A DNA stretch of 64,000 nt from Spiroplasma syrphidicola EA-1 (GCF_000400955.1 NC_021284.1:682001-746000); one strand, 5' to 3'; shown: positions 20,202-33,365, counted from the stretch's first letter. Notes: generated by a model from the letters alone, not told the origin. Translations and numbers: made by a program.

Positions 20202-22121
20202 CTATTTTTTATTAATGATTAAATCATTTAATTGGATTATAAACTGATCAAATGGCATTGTAATTTGTTCTTGACTTCCATATTGACGATAAGTAATAAC
20301 ATTTTCGGCCACTTCTTTATCCCCAATTACTAGTTGATAAGGGATTTTTGAAGTTTGTGCCTCGCGAATTTTATAACTTAATCGTTCATCTCGTTCATCA
20401 ACAATTGTCCGAATTTTTAATTGTTTAAATTGTTGTTGGAGCTTTTGGCTATATTCTAAATGACTTGCTGTTAAAGCAACCGGAATAATTGTAATTTGGG
20501 TTGGTGCTAATCATAAAGGTAAAACCCCATTAGTTTGTTCCAATAGAATGGCAATAAAACGTTCATATGTTCCAATTAACCCACGGTGAATGATTGTTGG
20601 GGTTGAAATTTCCCCTTTTGAATTAATATATGATAAATTAAATTTTTTTGGTAGTAAGAAATCAAATTGTAATGTTGAAACAGTAATTTCATGGTTCAAG
20701 ACTGTTTTAATTTGAATATCTAACTTTGGTCCATAAAAGGCCGCTTCCCCGACCATTGGAACATAAGGAATTGCTAATTCATCAAGGGCTTCTTGCAACA
20801 TTTTTTCGGCATTTTCTCACATTTGATCATCATCATAATATTTTTCTTTATTATTTGGATCACGTAATGATAATGAATAATAATCAACTTTAATATTAAA
20901 AGTTGTTAAAACTTCGTTAATTAATTTAAAGCAGCGTTTAAATTCATCCTTAATTTGGCTATTACGAACAAAAATATGGGAATCAGTTAAAGTCATCATT
21001 CGTACTCGTTCTAACCCCGTTAAGCTTCCTGATGATTCAAAGCGGTGTAAAATAGCATGTTCAGCAATTCGTAATGGTAACTCACGATAACTACGTTGTT
21101 TATAATTAAAGACTGCAATATGATGAGGACAAGCCATTGGTCGTAGGACACTTGCTTCATTATCGCGTTCCATTACCGGGAACATGTTTTCTTGATAATG
21201 GTCTCAATGTCCTGAGATTTTATACATTTCATCAGTTCCAATAACAGGGGTTTCAACTTCGACAAAATCATATTCTCATTCTTTTTCACGAATATATTCT
21301 TGAATAATTTTTTTCAAAACCATTCCATTTGGTAATCAAATTGGTAAACCTGGGCCAATTAAATTATCAAATGTAAAAATCTCTAAATCTTTCCCAATTT
21401 TACGATGATCACGTTCTTTACGATCATTTAATTCTTTTAACATTTCTTCAAACTGACTAACTGAAAAATGACTGACAGCACTGATTCTTTGTAGCATTTT
21501 ATTTTTAGCATTATTTTGTCAGTATGCCCCTGCCAATCCCATAATTTTAAAAGCTTTAATTAGCTTAAAACTAACAACATCAAAAGGCTGATAATAAAAA
21601 TTATCCCCAATTTGATATGAGCAAATTGCTGATTCGTTAGCACTTTGTAATAATTCCTGTAAATAAGAATTATTTTTGTAGCGTTTAGCTCCTATTGCAA
21701 ATGGCTCACAAACTTTTTGAACCTGCAAATGACTAGCTAAATTTTGCTTAAATTTTTCTTCAATTTTAGCTAAATCCCCTTCTTTAATACTAGGATTAAG
21801 ATCAAAATCCAGATAGAATCCTTCTCCTGAAGCTTCACTTTGGGCAATTACAATATCAAGATACATTTCTTGTAAAGTATGGGCTAATAATAAACTAGCA
21901 CTATTATTAATTAATTGTAACGCCTGTGGTGATTTTTCAGTTATTAATTCTAATTTCCCCCCCACTGTAACAATTTCATCACGTTGATAATATTTGCCAT
22001 CAATGATAGCTCCTCAAGTTGCTTTTCCTAAACTAATTGCTATACTACTTGCGATTTGTTCAACACTAAGTGGGCCCTCAAATTGTTTTTCTTGCCCATC
22101 TGGTAAAATTATTTTAATCAT
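20202..22121 (-). CDS. thrS: Threonyl-tRNA synthetase
   Basis: A 639-residue enzyme of usual length. It has the N-terminal TGS domain (IKIILPDGQ), the editing-related domain, the class II core ([14 protein letters not shown] with the zinc-binding cysteine and histidines, motif 2 near [15 protein letters not shown], motif 3 in [17 protein letters not shown]) and the anticodon-binding domain at the end. Two ATG codons are possible: 22130, which directly abuts AAAGGA, and 22121, 9 bases further. I choose 22121 because the spacing is normal. A T-box leader precedes it, so expression should rise when uncharged tRNA-Thr accumulates. Confidence 0.96.
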
Positions 22122-22130
22122 TGTTTTCAT

Positions 22131-22361
22131 TCCTTTCTAAGCAAAAAATCGCTCCTATTCTAATGAATTAGGAGCGATTTTTTTCGCGGTACCATCCTTA
22201 TTAAATTAAGTTACCTTAATTTATCTTTCACTCATTATCACGAAATGAGCTTAAACGTAAACTATTGTCCTGGTAGTAAATTATTAAGGTTTTTATTAAG
22301 CTTCCATCATCCTTAACTTGCTGGGAAAAAGAGCTCAATAATTTGTGGTCAGGTAGTTTAA
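22131..22361 (-). promoter_or_regulatory. T-box riboswitch of thrS
   Basis: The minus strand carries the conserved T-box AGGATGGTACCGCG (22185-22198), followed by a terminator stem (AAAAAATCGCTCCTA at 22143-22157 with TAGGAGCGATTTTTT at 22169-22183). The upstream Stem I region fills the whole space to the pyk stop, and Thr codons (ACT, ACC) occur in the plausible specifier window. The leader begins almost at the pyk stop codon, so its promoter must be inside pyk or it must read through from pyk. Confidence 0.88.
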
Positions 22362-23798
22362 TTATTCAACTATTAATTCTTTTAATACATCATTACGAGC
22401 AAATAAGATTTTTGATCCAACTTTTGCTCCTCATTTTTTTGCAACTTCAATAATTGCTTGATCGTTGTCTTTAAATTCATTATAGTTATCAACTTTGTTC
22501 ATAAAAATTGAATGTCATACTCCAAAAGCAGTATATAATTCTGGGGTTGGAGAAACTCCTAAAATTACAACATTTGGACGGAATTTTGAAACAGTTTTTA
22601 ATAATGTTCCTGTATTTGATAACACAACTGCATATTCATATTCCCCGTTCTTACATTTTTCAGCTAATTTTTTAGCAATTTCAGCACGTGGTCCTGTTGT
22701 TGTTTGACAAGCATTTTCTAATTGTTTTTCATAATATAATTTTGAGTAAAATTCCATTTCAGCTCTTTTATTAATTGTTGCCATTGTATCAACAGTAATA
22801 AATGGGTAATCCCCGTTCGCTGATTCTCCTGATAACATTGTTGCATCAGCCCCTAGTTCTGTTGCAAAGTAAACGTCAGTAACTTCAGCTCTTGTTGGAT
22901 GTGGATTATCTGTCATTGATTCTAACATTTGTGTTGCGACAATAACAACTTTACCAGCTTCACGACATTTTCTAATAATAATTTTTTCTCAATATGGTAC
23001 ATCATAATATGGAATTTCTAATCCTAAATCTCCCCGTGCAACCATAATTCCATCAGCAGCGGCAATAATATCATCAATATTATTAATTCCAATTTGTGAT
23101 TCAATTTTTGCAATAATTTGAATATGTTCAGCATTTGCTTCTTTTAATAATTGACGAATTTCTAAAACGTTTTCTTTGGTGTTTACAAACGAAGCAGCAA
23201 TATAGTCAACCCCTTGTTCAGCTCCATATTTAATATCGGCGATATCTTTGTCAGCTAAGAATGGTAATGTAAAGGCCACTCCGGGTAAGTTAATTCTTTT
23301 GTTTGTTTTTACAACATGATGATTAAATGCTTCAGTTGTAATAACCCCTGGTTGTACATCTGTTACATTTAATTGTAATTTTCCATCATCAACTAAAACA
23401 ACATCTCCCACTTTTAAGTCTTGTGACATATCATATGAAACAGTCATTTCTGATCCTGTTCCTTCACGACTAGCATATTCTGCTGGTAATGAGTAAATTG
23501 TTACTTTTGTTCCTTTAACAATTTCTTGTTTACCATCTTTCATTTTCCCAACACGAATTTCAGGTCCTTTTGTGTCAAGCATAATTGAGATTGGTTTCCC
23601 AATTTTTTTAATAATTTCTTTTGTTCAAACAATACGAGCCCCTTGTTCTTCATAATCACCGTGTGAAAAGTTTAAACGAATTGTATTCATTCCTAAATCA
23701 AACAATTTTGTGATTCCTTCTTCTGAATGAGTACTTGGTCCAATTGTTGTAATGATTTTAGTTCTTTTCATTTTATCTTTTAAGTTTATTTTGTCCAT
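22362..23798 (-). CDS. pyk: Pyruvate kinase
   Basis: Pyruvate kinase makes ATP and pyruvate in the last step of glycolysis, the main energy route in this organism. The 478-residue protein shows [12 protein letters not shown], the B-domain, [19 protein letters not shown] (Mg2+ and substrate site), [19 protein letters not shown] and the C-terminal allosteric domain. The ATG at 23798 has AGGAGA 10 bases upstream; an internal ATG (MKRTKII, 23771) is the other option. It follows pfkA by 53 bases, and the two glycolytic genes are probably one operon. Confidence 0.96.
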
Positions 23799-23851
23799 TA
23801 GTTTTGTATTCTCCTTTTAACTCTCTACTCTTTTATTTTATCCTAATTTCA

Positions 23852-25061
<1,210 letters not shown>

Positions 25062-26120
25062 ATGAAAAGTTTATTAGTTGTATTATCTTTATTAACAACT
25101 CCTGTCATGGGAGGAGTATCATCGCTATTAACTTCAACAGAAAATAGTATTGTTGAAAATAAAGCAGTTGAAACTGTGCAATTTAAACATACCCTTGATA
25201 TGAGCATTTTTGCCGGACCTGGGGGAACTGTTATTGCAAAAGAAAATGATTTTTCTGATAGTTTAATTCAAATTGTAGAAGAACAACGACAATTTTTAAA
25301 AGAAAATAAAATTGTTGATTTTAAAGTAGTTAAAGGTGAATCATGATTCAATAATTTAGATGAACATGGCCCAATTAACATAAATGAAGGAATGAATGCA
25401 TTATTACATGCACAAAATTATCAAATTAATAACAATATTGCTAAAGTATCAGGTCCAGATGAATTTGGAAACTATACTTTTAGTTTAACAGCAAATGTTA
25501 CAATTGATGGTGAAACATTCGATTTACAAATGGATGGATTTGAAACAGGTAAACAATTTGCAGATTTTCAAATTTTAGGGGGATTCTATAACTTATATAC
25601 TTTAGAATATACTATCCCACCAGTTGAAGATGGTAAAAAAGAACTTTACTATAATAGTAATCATACTGATGAAACAGTAAGTTTAAAAACTCCAGGATTT
25701 AGTACTAATCGTACGCTATACTCAGTTGTAAAAGTAAATGTTGGTAAATTAAACCAAGATTTAACACAGTATAAAAAAATGGATTTTTTAGGAACAAGTA
25801 GTGTTAGCGCTACATGAGGTAGTGATTCTTATCATTGAAATGTACAAAATCTTACTCCAATTTTTACAAATGATAATAACTATAAAATTCAAAATGATAA
25901 TGATATTGATAATTTTGCAACAATTGAAGTTGTAAATGATGAACAATGAGGCGGATTAGCTTATTTTGATATCATAGTTAAGTTTGGTTACACTTGGTAC
26001 CAAGAAAATGATAATTATTATATTCAAATTGTTTCAAAAAAATATGTTTCAACACATAGTACATTTTCAGCGATATATAGTACTATTAACTTTAGTAATG
26101 GAATTAGATTAGATTATTAA
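25062..26120 (+). CDS. Secreted or membrane-anchored surface protein, 352 residues
   Basis: The protein begins with a hydrophobic signal sequence (MKSLLVVLSLLTTPVMGG) but has no lipobox cysteine, so it is secreted or held by an uncleaved helix. The rest is extracellular in character: rich in Asn, Thr, Tyr and Asp, with many short beta strands and UGA tryptophans. No family recognised. I start at 25062, after AGGAGG with 6-base spacing; an in-frame ATG at 25026 lies inside the G-run cluster and would spoil the signal peptide. Monocistronic, ending at the shared terminator. Confidence 0.8.
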
Positions 26121-26144
26121 TAAAAACAAAGTAATTATAACAAT

Positions 26145-26178
26145 AAAAAAACTTACTAATTTATTAGTAAGTTTTTTT
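26145..26178. terminator. Bidirectional terminator
   Basis: AAAAAAACTTACTAA and TTAGTAAGTTTTTTT form a 15-bp stem with a 4-nt loop between two convergent genes. Confidence 0.88.
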
Positions 26179-26791
26179 ATTTTGATGATTCTGATGCTTC
26201 ATCTTTGCTTCTTTTTAGTGTTGAACTTGGTTCAACTGGGTCAACTTCTACTTCTTGATTCAACAAACTAACATTATTTAAAATAAATTGGCCAGCTTGT
26301 GAAGCTAAAGAGTAGCGACATTTTTTCTTACTTCGAGTTCCTTCAATATAATTAATTGTAATTTGATTTAACTTTGTATTTTGTCTCACATTGCTGATTT
26401 TACGAATTAGAATTCTTTCTCCTAAGAAAGTAATTTCTTTGTCATCAATCCCAATTGCCATTGTGTGTAAGAATAAAAAGATATAAATTCCAACCCCAAC
26501 TGTTAAGGCAAAACCTAAGACAATTAAGATAATCACAGCATAACTTGGAATATTTTCAACAACAAATTGAAGAACAAAACCAGTAGCAACCACCGGGATA
26601 TTAGACCCTAATATTGAAAAGACACTAATTAATACTTTTTTGTTTATAAAGACTTCTTTAAACTCATGTTTTTTAAAACTAATTAAATAACCTAAAATTG
26701 AAGCGCCAACCGCCACTAATAAGAAAGCGGCCATTGCTAAGGCAATAATTAGACTTTTAACTGAATCTAAATCTGCATAAAGATTAAACAT
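26177..26791 (-). CDS. Four-helix membrane protein, 204 residues
   Basis: No family recognised. About four membrane helices occupy residues 10-125, followed by a cytosolic beta-rich domain (about 130-165, EITFLGERILIRKISNV) and a charged, serine-rich tail. The soluble part resembles a small PH-like (bacterial PH) fold in its strand pattern; this is speculative. It lies 20 bases after tsf and probably belongs to the rpsB-tsf operon. GGAG is found 6 bases before its ATG. Confidence 0.7.
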   Translation of the reverse strand: MFNLYADLDSVKSLIIALAMAAFLLVAVGASILGYLISFKKHEFKEVFINKKVLISVFSILGSNIPVVATGFVLQFVVENIPSYAVIILIVLGFALTVGVGIYIFLFLHTMAIGIDDKEITFLGERILIRKISNVRQNTKLNQITINYIEGTRSKKKCRYSLASQAGQFILNNVSLLNQEVEVDPVEPSSTLKRSKDEASESSK

Positions 26792-26811
26792 TCTTTCATC
26801 TCCTTTTAAAA

Positions 26812-27702
26812 TTATTTACGAACTTGGGCCATAACTTCTTGGGCAAAATCTACTTGCTCTTTTTCAATTCCTTCTCCAACTTCATAACGAATCATTTTTT
26901 TAACACTAACATTATTAGCTTTTAAAAAGTCACTAACTTTTTGATCAGGATTAATAACAAATGCTTGATCAAGTAATGAAATTTCTGCTAATTGTTTGTT
27001 TAAACGACCTTCAACCATTTTTTCTAAAATGTTATCTGGTTTACCAGCATTTTTTGGATCATTTTTTGCTTCCGCTGTTAAAATTGCTTTTTCACTTGCT
27101 AAAAAGTCTTGGCTCATTTCTTCACGCGAAACAAATTGTGGACGCATTGCTGAAACATGCATTGCTAATTGTTTTCCAGCTTCTTCGCTAATTACCCCAT
27201 CGAATAATAAAGCCGCAACAATTCTTTTATTTGAGTGAACATAAGTTCCGATTGATTGATTATCATTTATTTCTAAAATTGTAAAACGACGTAAAGTAAT
27301 TTTTTCACCAATTGTTGCAATCGCATTTGTAATTAACGCATCTAATGTTTGACCATTAACGTCTAATTGCAATGCTTCTTCAACAGCACTAACATTACTG
27401 TTTACTAAAGTTGCACCAATTTGATCTAATAAAGTTAAAAATTGTTGATTTTGGGCCACAAAGTCTGTTTCTGAATTTACTTCAAAAACAACAACTTTAT
27501 TTCCTTTCATCGCCATTCCAACTAATCCTTCTGCGGCAATTCGATCAGATTTTTTTGCTGCTTTTGTGATTCCTTTTTCACGCAATCATTTGATTGCTTC
27601 ATCAATATTTCCGTTTGTTTCTTCTAATGCTTTTTTACAATCAAGCATCCCTGCTCCGGTTGCAGTACGTAATTCTTTAACTAATTGTGCAGTAACTACC
27701 AT
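26812..27702 (-). CDS. tsf: Translation elongation factor Ts
   Basis: EF-Ts exchanges GDP for GTP on EF-Tu. The 296-residue protein has the N-terminal UBA-like domain ([20 protein letters not shown]) and the core TDF motif ([14 protein letters not shown]), then [14 protein letters not shown]. The start at 27702 has GGAGGG upstream. It follows rpsB by 20 bases, the usual order. The in-frame UGA at the WLREKGI site is the conserved tryptophan. Confidence 0.97.
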
Positions 27703-27722
27703 TTCTAAAAACCCTCCTTAAA

Positions 27723-28877
27723 TTATTTTTTTACGATTTGATTATTACTAATTTGTAATAATGCTGTTAATTGTTCAATCATTTCTGCTTTTTTAGCCTT
27801 TTTTAAGCCAACTTCACTAGCAATTTTTTCTAATTGATCAACTTTTAATTTTGTTAAACTTTTTTCAAGATCATTGTCAACAACTTCAATCCCAGCAAAA
27901 ACTGAGTTAGTTGCTTCAACTACTGGAGCTTTTTCAACAGGAGTTGAAACTGGTGCTTCAACTGTTTTTTCAGCAACTGGTGCTTTTTCAGCAATTGGTG
28001 CCGCTTCAGCAACTGGTGCTGTTTCAACAACTGGTTTTTCCACTACTGGAGTTGCTGCTGGTCTTGGCCCTGATTGTTCACGACGGTCTGGACGATTAAA
28101 ATCTCTTTTCCCAAATTCACGACGGTCAGAACGATTATCATCAGCTTCACGACGGACAAATTCACTTGGTTTAAATTGTGGTTCAGGCATTTTTAAGCCC
28201 ATAGCATCTCCATATAAATCAGCAATATGATGAGTAATAATTGCAATTGCTCTTGTTGTATCATCATTTGCAGGAATAATATAGTCAATACCATCAGGAT
28301 CAACATTAGTATCACAGATTGCAATAACAGGAATTCTTAATTTTTGCGCTTCCTTAACAGCAATATATTCTTCTTTTGGATCCACAACAAATAATGCTTG
28401 TGGTAATTCTTTCATCCCTTTGATTCCACCAAGGAATTTTTCTAATTTTTCTTTTTCTTTTTTAATTAGAATTTGTTCTTTTTTTGGTAATAATTTTAAT
28501 TCACCATTTTTTTCTTGACGTTCAATATTTCATAAACGTTTAACACGTAAGTGGATTGTTTTTAAGTTAGTTAGTGTTCCTCCTAATCAACGTTGATTAA
28601 CATAGAAGTTTTCACTACGTTCTGCTGCATCTTTTACAATTCATTTTGCTTGTTTTTTTGTTCCAACAAAAAGGATTTTTCCTTTTTTTGTTGCTAATGT
28701 TGCCATTAATTTTTTAACATCTTCAAGTCTTCATAATGTTTGTTGTAGGTCAATAATATGAACCTTATTTTTTTCTCCATAAATATATGGTTTCATTTTT
28801 GGATTTCATCTTTTTGTTTGATGACCAAATTGTGCTCCGGCTTCCCAAAGCATTTCTCTTGTTAATTCTTTTGCCAT
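27723..28877 (-). CDS. rpsB: Ribosomal protein uS2 with long C-terminal extension
   Basis: Residues 1-227 are a normal S2 ([58 protein letters not shown]). Residues 228-384 are an extension not found in the standard protein. It starts with an Arg/Asp-rich patch (RRE, DRRE repeats, 240-270), continues with a low-complexity PVVE/PVAE linker (275-330), and ends with a helical segment ([20 protein letters not shown]) that resembles SAP or Rho-N nucleic-acid-binding motifs. AGGAGAAAA precedes the ATG. Operon with tsf. Confidence 0.93.
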
Positions 28878-29035
28878 TTTTAGTTTTCTCCTTTTCGTTT
28901 CTGCTTCCATCTACTTCTAACATTTACCACTTTATATTAAAAATAAAGCACTCGACAAATGAATTCATAAATGTGTCTGTATAACCATAAATTAAGTAAA
29001 TACAACATATGAATTATAACATATTTTTAAAAAAG

Positions 29036-29063
29036 AAAGCACTATTTAATAAAATAGTGCCTT
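29036..29063 (-). terminator. Terminator of the acpS operon
   Basis: GCACTATTT and AAATAGTGC form a 9-bp stem (loop AATA) with A/T flanks; it lies about 90 bases past the stop at 29154. Confidence 0.7.
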
Positions 29064-29153
29064 TAAAAAAATAAAAAGTTTGGCTGTTTTTTTGTTTTTT
29101 TTGTTTTTTTAAAATGTTTAAAATTAAAGTTTGTTTTTCGAAAGAACTAAATT

Positions 29154-30053
29154 CTAATTTCTGAGCGGTAGTTGATAACCTTGCGCCAGAGCTTTAAGAT
29201 CAAAATTAAACCTCTCACTATGCATAATATAGAAAGAACTATCAACCGATTCCTCTTCTTTTTTTTGACTTAAAACATCCATTATTTTTAAAACTTCCGC
29301 AACCATAATAATGGCAATCAAAATTTGAATTGGAACAACAACAAATAAAATTGAATTAATTAATTTTGAAAAGGGTCGATTTTTAAGATTTTCTAAGTAC
29401 GGTATAGCAAGGGAAAATTTTGATAAGATATTAATACTAAAAAACAAGATAATTAAAAAACAGAATTTTAAAAATCTTTTCGGTCCAAATAGTTTTGACA
29501 CTAAAATCCCGAGAGGAATAAAAATAAATAAGTCATTTAAAACAATTATTGTTAAGATAATTAAATAAATGGGGTTAAAAACTTCATTTAAAAGATTAAA
29601 ATCATTTAATATTAAAGCACCAAAAATAACAATTGGTAAAAAATATCCGATTTTTAGTAAAATATTAACTATTTTTCAATTACGCAAGATTAACAATATC
29701 CCAATTGATAATTGAAAATAATTAAAACAAGAAATTGTAAATAAAAAAGATTTAATATTAAGAGTTTTTGTTTCAATATAAAAGCTTTTTCAAATAGTAT
29801 TTCCTAAGAAAAATATTGCAAAGGAAAAAATAATTGTTGAATATTTAATTATTTTATATTTTAGATTTTGGTTAGGCCGATTAGAAAAATATAATAGATA
29901 ACTAATAGCTAAAATAGAAATAACATAAAGGCAAGTAAAAACGGAAACCAATAAAATAAATTGGAAATAATCTTTTTGCGAATTTACAAAATTATTTGAA
30001 AAATTATAATGATTCAAAAATTCGATTAAATTTTTTTCTCAAAGGTTAAACAT
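29154..30053 (-). CDS. Multi-helix membrane protein, 299 residues
   Basis: No family recognised. It has about seven to eight membrane helices, a predicted cytosolic tail after residue 255 with acidic QKKEEESVDSS, and no obvious catalytic motif. The start at 30053 has GGGAGGG 6 bases upstream, stronger than later ATG codons. It follows acpS by 56 bases and shares its direction, so the two are likely co-transcribed. Base use is extremely AT-rich, and residues are mainly Ile, Leu, Phe and Asn. Confidence 0.72.
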
Positions 30054-30109
30054 TAATACCCTCCCTTATTATCGGTGGTATGAGTTAAACTTTTTAACTC
30101 CAAGGTAAC

Positions 30110-30457
30110 TTAATTATTTTCACTTAGAATTGCAACAGCAACACTATATTCTTGTTCATGACTGATTGAAACATTTAACTGTTCATTTCGTTGAAGTGGA
30201 ACACCGTCAACAACTATTATTTTATTATCACTTAAGGTTATACTAATCTCGTTTAAAACAATTCTTTCATGATTAATTGCTTTAATAATTGCTTCTTTTG
30301 CCGCTCAACGGCCAGCTAAATATTCAATTTGACGATTTAAGTTGCTAATTTTTGAATAATATTCATACTCAACTGGCGATAAAAGCTTTTTAACAAATTC
30401 AGGACTCGCCGTGATGCGATTATTTTTGACAATATCTATCCCTACATTCTTAATCAC
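30110..30457 (-). CDS. acpS: Holo-acyl-carrier-protein synthase
   Basis: AcpS transfers 4'-phosphopantetheine from CoA to acyl carrier protein. The 115-residue protein has VGIDIVKNNRI at the N terminus (metal-binding Asp) and WAAKEAIIKAIN in the middle (catalytic Glu and Lys; family FAAKEA), then VSISHEQEYSVAVAI. The start is GTG at 30457, with a G-rich site (GGGGG) 8 bases upstream; no ATG is available in the right place. It is divergent from rnhC. Confidence 0.9.
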
Positions 30458-30605
30458 TTAAATAACCCCCAATTCAATACTATATTAACTATTTTGATAC
30501 ACGAATATTTTAACCCATTTTTAAAAATAAACCAAATATATTTTAAATTTTATTGTTTAATCAATTTTTTCGCTATAATTAAAATAATAACGGGAGGGCT
30601 TTGTA

Positions 30606-31490
30606 ATGGCTAATATTAGTTTCAAAAATGTTGATCTAAATATAATCAAACAAATTATGGCCTACTATAGTAACTATGAAGTCACACAACATGACAAAAA
30701 TAAAAAAAATGTTTTTCAAAAAGATGGAATAACAATTACAATTTACCACACAAACACTGTTTTATGACAAGGACCCAATGCTATTAGAGCAGCAGAACGT
30801 TTTTTTCCCAGCAAGGAAAAAAACGAACCTAGCCAAAAACTAGCAATCGCTTATAATACACCAAATATTATTGGTAACGATGAAGTTGGGGTTGGTGACC
30901 TATTCGGCCCGCTTGTTGTATGTGCCACATCATTTACAAAAGAAAACGCACAAATATTAACCACCTTGCCAATTAAAGATAGCAAAAAATTACGAGATGA
31001 TGTTATTTTAACTTTAGCTCCCCAAATTAAAGAACTTGTTAGTTATAGCATTGTTATTATTAATAATGAAACCTATAATACATTATTTAATAAATATCAT
31101 AATTCTCATATTATTAAAGCCCAGGGCCATAATCAGGCTTTAATAAACTTAACAGCAAAATTAAATCAACATCAAGCAATTTATATCGATCAGTTTGTTA
31201 ATCCCAAAAAATATTTTGAATATTTACAAGATCAAAAAAATGTTATTAAAGAAAACGTTAATTTTTTAACCCATGGTGAAGAACAAATTTTAGCAATTGC
31301 GTGCAGTGCAATTCTAGCACGGGCAACATTTTTAGCTGAAATCAAAAAACTTGAAAATAAATTTAACATTGTCTTACCATTAGGAGCTAGTGAGTCAACA
31401 AAACAATTAGGCAAAAAATATAAAAAAATGTTCCCCCTTGAACAATATCACCAATTCATCAAAGACCACTTTAATCTCGAACCAAAATAA
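30606..31490 (+). CDS. rnhC: Ribonuclease HIII
   Basis: RNase HIII cuts RNA in RNA-DNA hybrids. The 294-residue protein has the N-terminal substrate-binding (DUF3378/TBP-like) domain and then the type 2 catalytic domain with GNDEVGVGDLFGPLVV (D and E of the active site), DSKKL, and ACSAILARATFL. The residue order DEVG with GxGD, rather than DEAG, marks it as HIII. A GGGAGG site precedes the ATG and a TATAAT box lies at 30574-30579. Divergent from acpS and convergent with the dCMP deaminase gene. Confidence 0.95.
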
Positions 31491-31501
31491 AAAAGTTATT
31501 G

Positions 31502-31990
31502 CTAATATTTAACAATAACTTCAACCGGTGATATCATCCGACAATTAATGTTTGCAAGCGCAAACATTTTTTTAACAGCTTGATTATCTTCAGTTTGATC
31601 ATATTTATCATTATCATAAATGACTTCTTTAATCCCAGCTTGGATAATTAATTTAGCACATCCTGAGCAAGGAAATAAAGTTGTATAAATTCGACAATTA
31701 TCTAAGTTTGTTTTCGCACTTAGAATTGCATTTAATTCGGCATGGGCAACATAGGGATACTTTGTTTCTAAATATTGTCCTTCCCGACTTCAAGGAAACT
31801 CATCATCATTTAAACCACGTGGTAAACCATTATAGCCGGTCGCAATAATTTGATTAATATTATTAACAATACAACTCCCAACTTGCGTATTTGGGTCTTT
31901 ACTCCGCATTGCGCAAACATGGGCAACACTTAGAAAAAAATTATCTCAACTTAAATAATTCTCTCGTTTTTGTTGTTGATTTGCTGGCAT
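31502..31990 (-). CDS. dCMP deaminase family protein
   Basis: A 162-residue deoxycytidylate deaminase-like enzyme. The zinc site is complete: HAELNAIL (His and catalytic Glu) and PCSGCAKLI (two Cys), with NTQVGSCIV and NGLPRGLND forming the substrate pocket typical of ComEB-type proteins. It provides dUMP for thymidylate synthesis. Its ATG overlaps the stop of the rhomboid-like gene (TAATG), so translation is likely coupled. Confidence 0.92.
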
Positions 31991-33357
31991 TAGAATTTAA
32001 CTCCTTGTCATAACTGATATAACGAATTTGCTTGTTCTTTTAATATTTCTGGTCATTTTTCTTGTGGTAAATGATAGTAATTACGGAGCATATTTTCAAT
32101 TGTTCCTTTATCAATTAACCCTAATTGCCAATATTTAATTAAAGTATATATTGTTTCCGGATTATATGGGGGAACATACGGGCGAATTAAGAAACAAACC
32201 AAAATTGTAATAATTGTTCCCAATAAAATGATTAATGGATAAATTATCGCTGTTAAACCATTTTTTTGTTTTAAATTAATGTCAAACAAAAAGGAAAGCG
32301 CACTACCAACAAAAAAAGCAGCTAAAACTATTAATAACGTAATATATTGTTGACCAAAAATTGGAAAAACAATTAATCAAATTGGAACAATTAGCGTTCT
32401 TTTATTTGAAACTAGTTCAGCTAAATTATCTTTCCCAAAGTTATAAGTAAATAATCCTCCTCATAACAAACTTAAAATAATTGATGATCCTGAAAAAATA
32501 AAGTTTGGCATTGTTGATGATAAGAATAAGCCAACTAACGGAATCCCAAAAATTAAAATAACCGCCATTCTTCAACGCCCTAAAATTGCTTCGGTAAATC
32601 GACCAATTAAGAATAATAGAAAAACATTAATAATTGTTGAAATAATACTTTCATCATAAATCCAAAAAGTTCATAACCGTCATCATTGATTTGACCAAAC
32701 TAATAAATCACGGTTAATCCCCCCAAATATTAGTTGCTGAATTGATATTGGCGTTCCAGCTATCCCTAGTACATTTGCTCCAAAAAAGATAATAAATAGT
32801 GGAAAAGCTAATAAAACAAAACAAATAATTCAGGTAATAACCAAATTATTGTAACTTAGTTTTTGACTCAATTCTTTTAAATGCTTGGTAATATTACTAT
32901 CGGGATCATTAATCTTATCCATTAATTCTTCTGGGGATAAAGACCCCACATTAGAATTTTCAATATTATCACTCAAAATATTTGCTTTAGGATAAAATTC
33001 TTGTAATTTGGTTGCGTAATTTGTTTTATCAACCGCTAAAATAACATCCCCATCTTCCTTTTTAATCATTTGAGAACGATCTTCGGTTAAAATAACTGAT
33101 AATACGTTTAATTTTGCCCGTTGTTGTTTTTTTGATAAAAACCCTTTTAAACTTACGACAACTTCATCATCAATAATAAACTCATTTAAATCCTTTTCAA
33201 AATTATCAACAATTCGAATAATTTGAAACTGCTTATTATCAATTTTGTAAAGATAAACATTATTATTACTACGCGCTTTATTTTTATAAACAGTATATTT
33301 TTCCTGTTTTAAAAAATATTCTACTAATGATAACTTATCCTTATCAAAATTTGCCAT
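31990..33357 (-). CDS. Rhomboid-like membrane protein, probably inactive
   Basis: A 455-residue protein. Residues 1-175 are a soluble N-terminal domain of mixed structure; then about six membrane helices (177-400) follow and a short helical tail. The membrane part keeps rhomboid landmarks: WWRLWTFW (225-232), NVFLLFLIGRFTEAILGRWR, and FSGSSIIL at the serine position. However, the second glycine of GxSG is missing, the early HxxxN histidine is absent, and no histidine occurs in the expected last catalytic helix (GQQYITLLIVLAAFFVGSAL). This suggests a pseudoprotease. The stop overlaps the next gene's ATG. Confidence 0.75.
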
Positions 33358-33365
33358 ATTATCAC

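Noticed and set aside
27874-28230. Plus-strand frame of 118 residues over rpsB
   Set aside because: It mirrors the low-complexity part of the S2 extension on the other strand; no ribosome site or conserved features.
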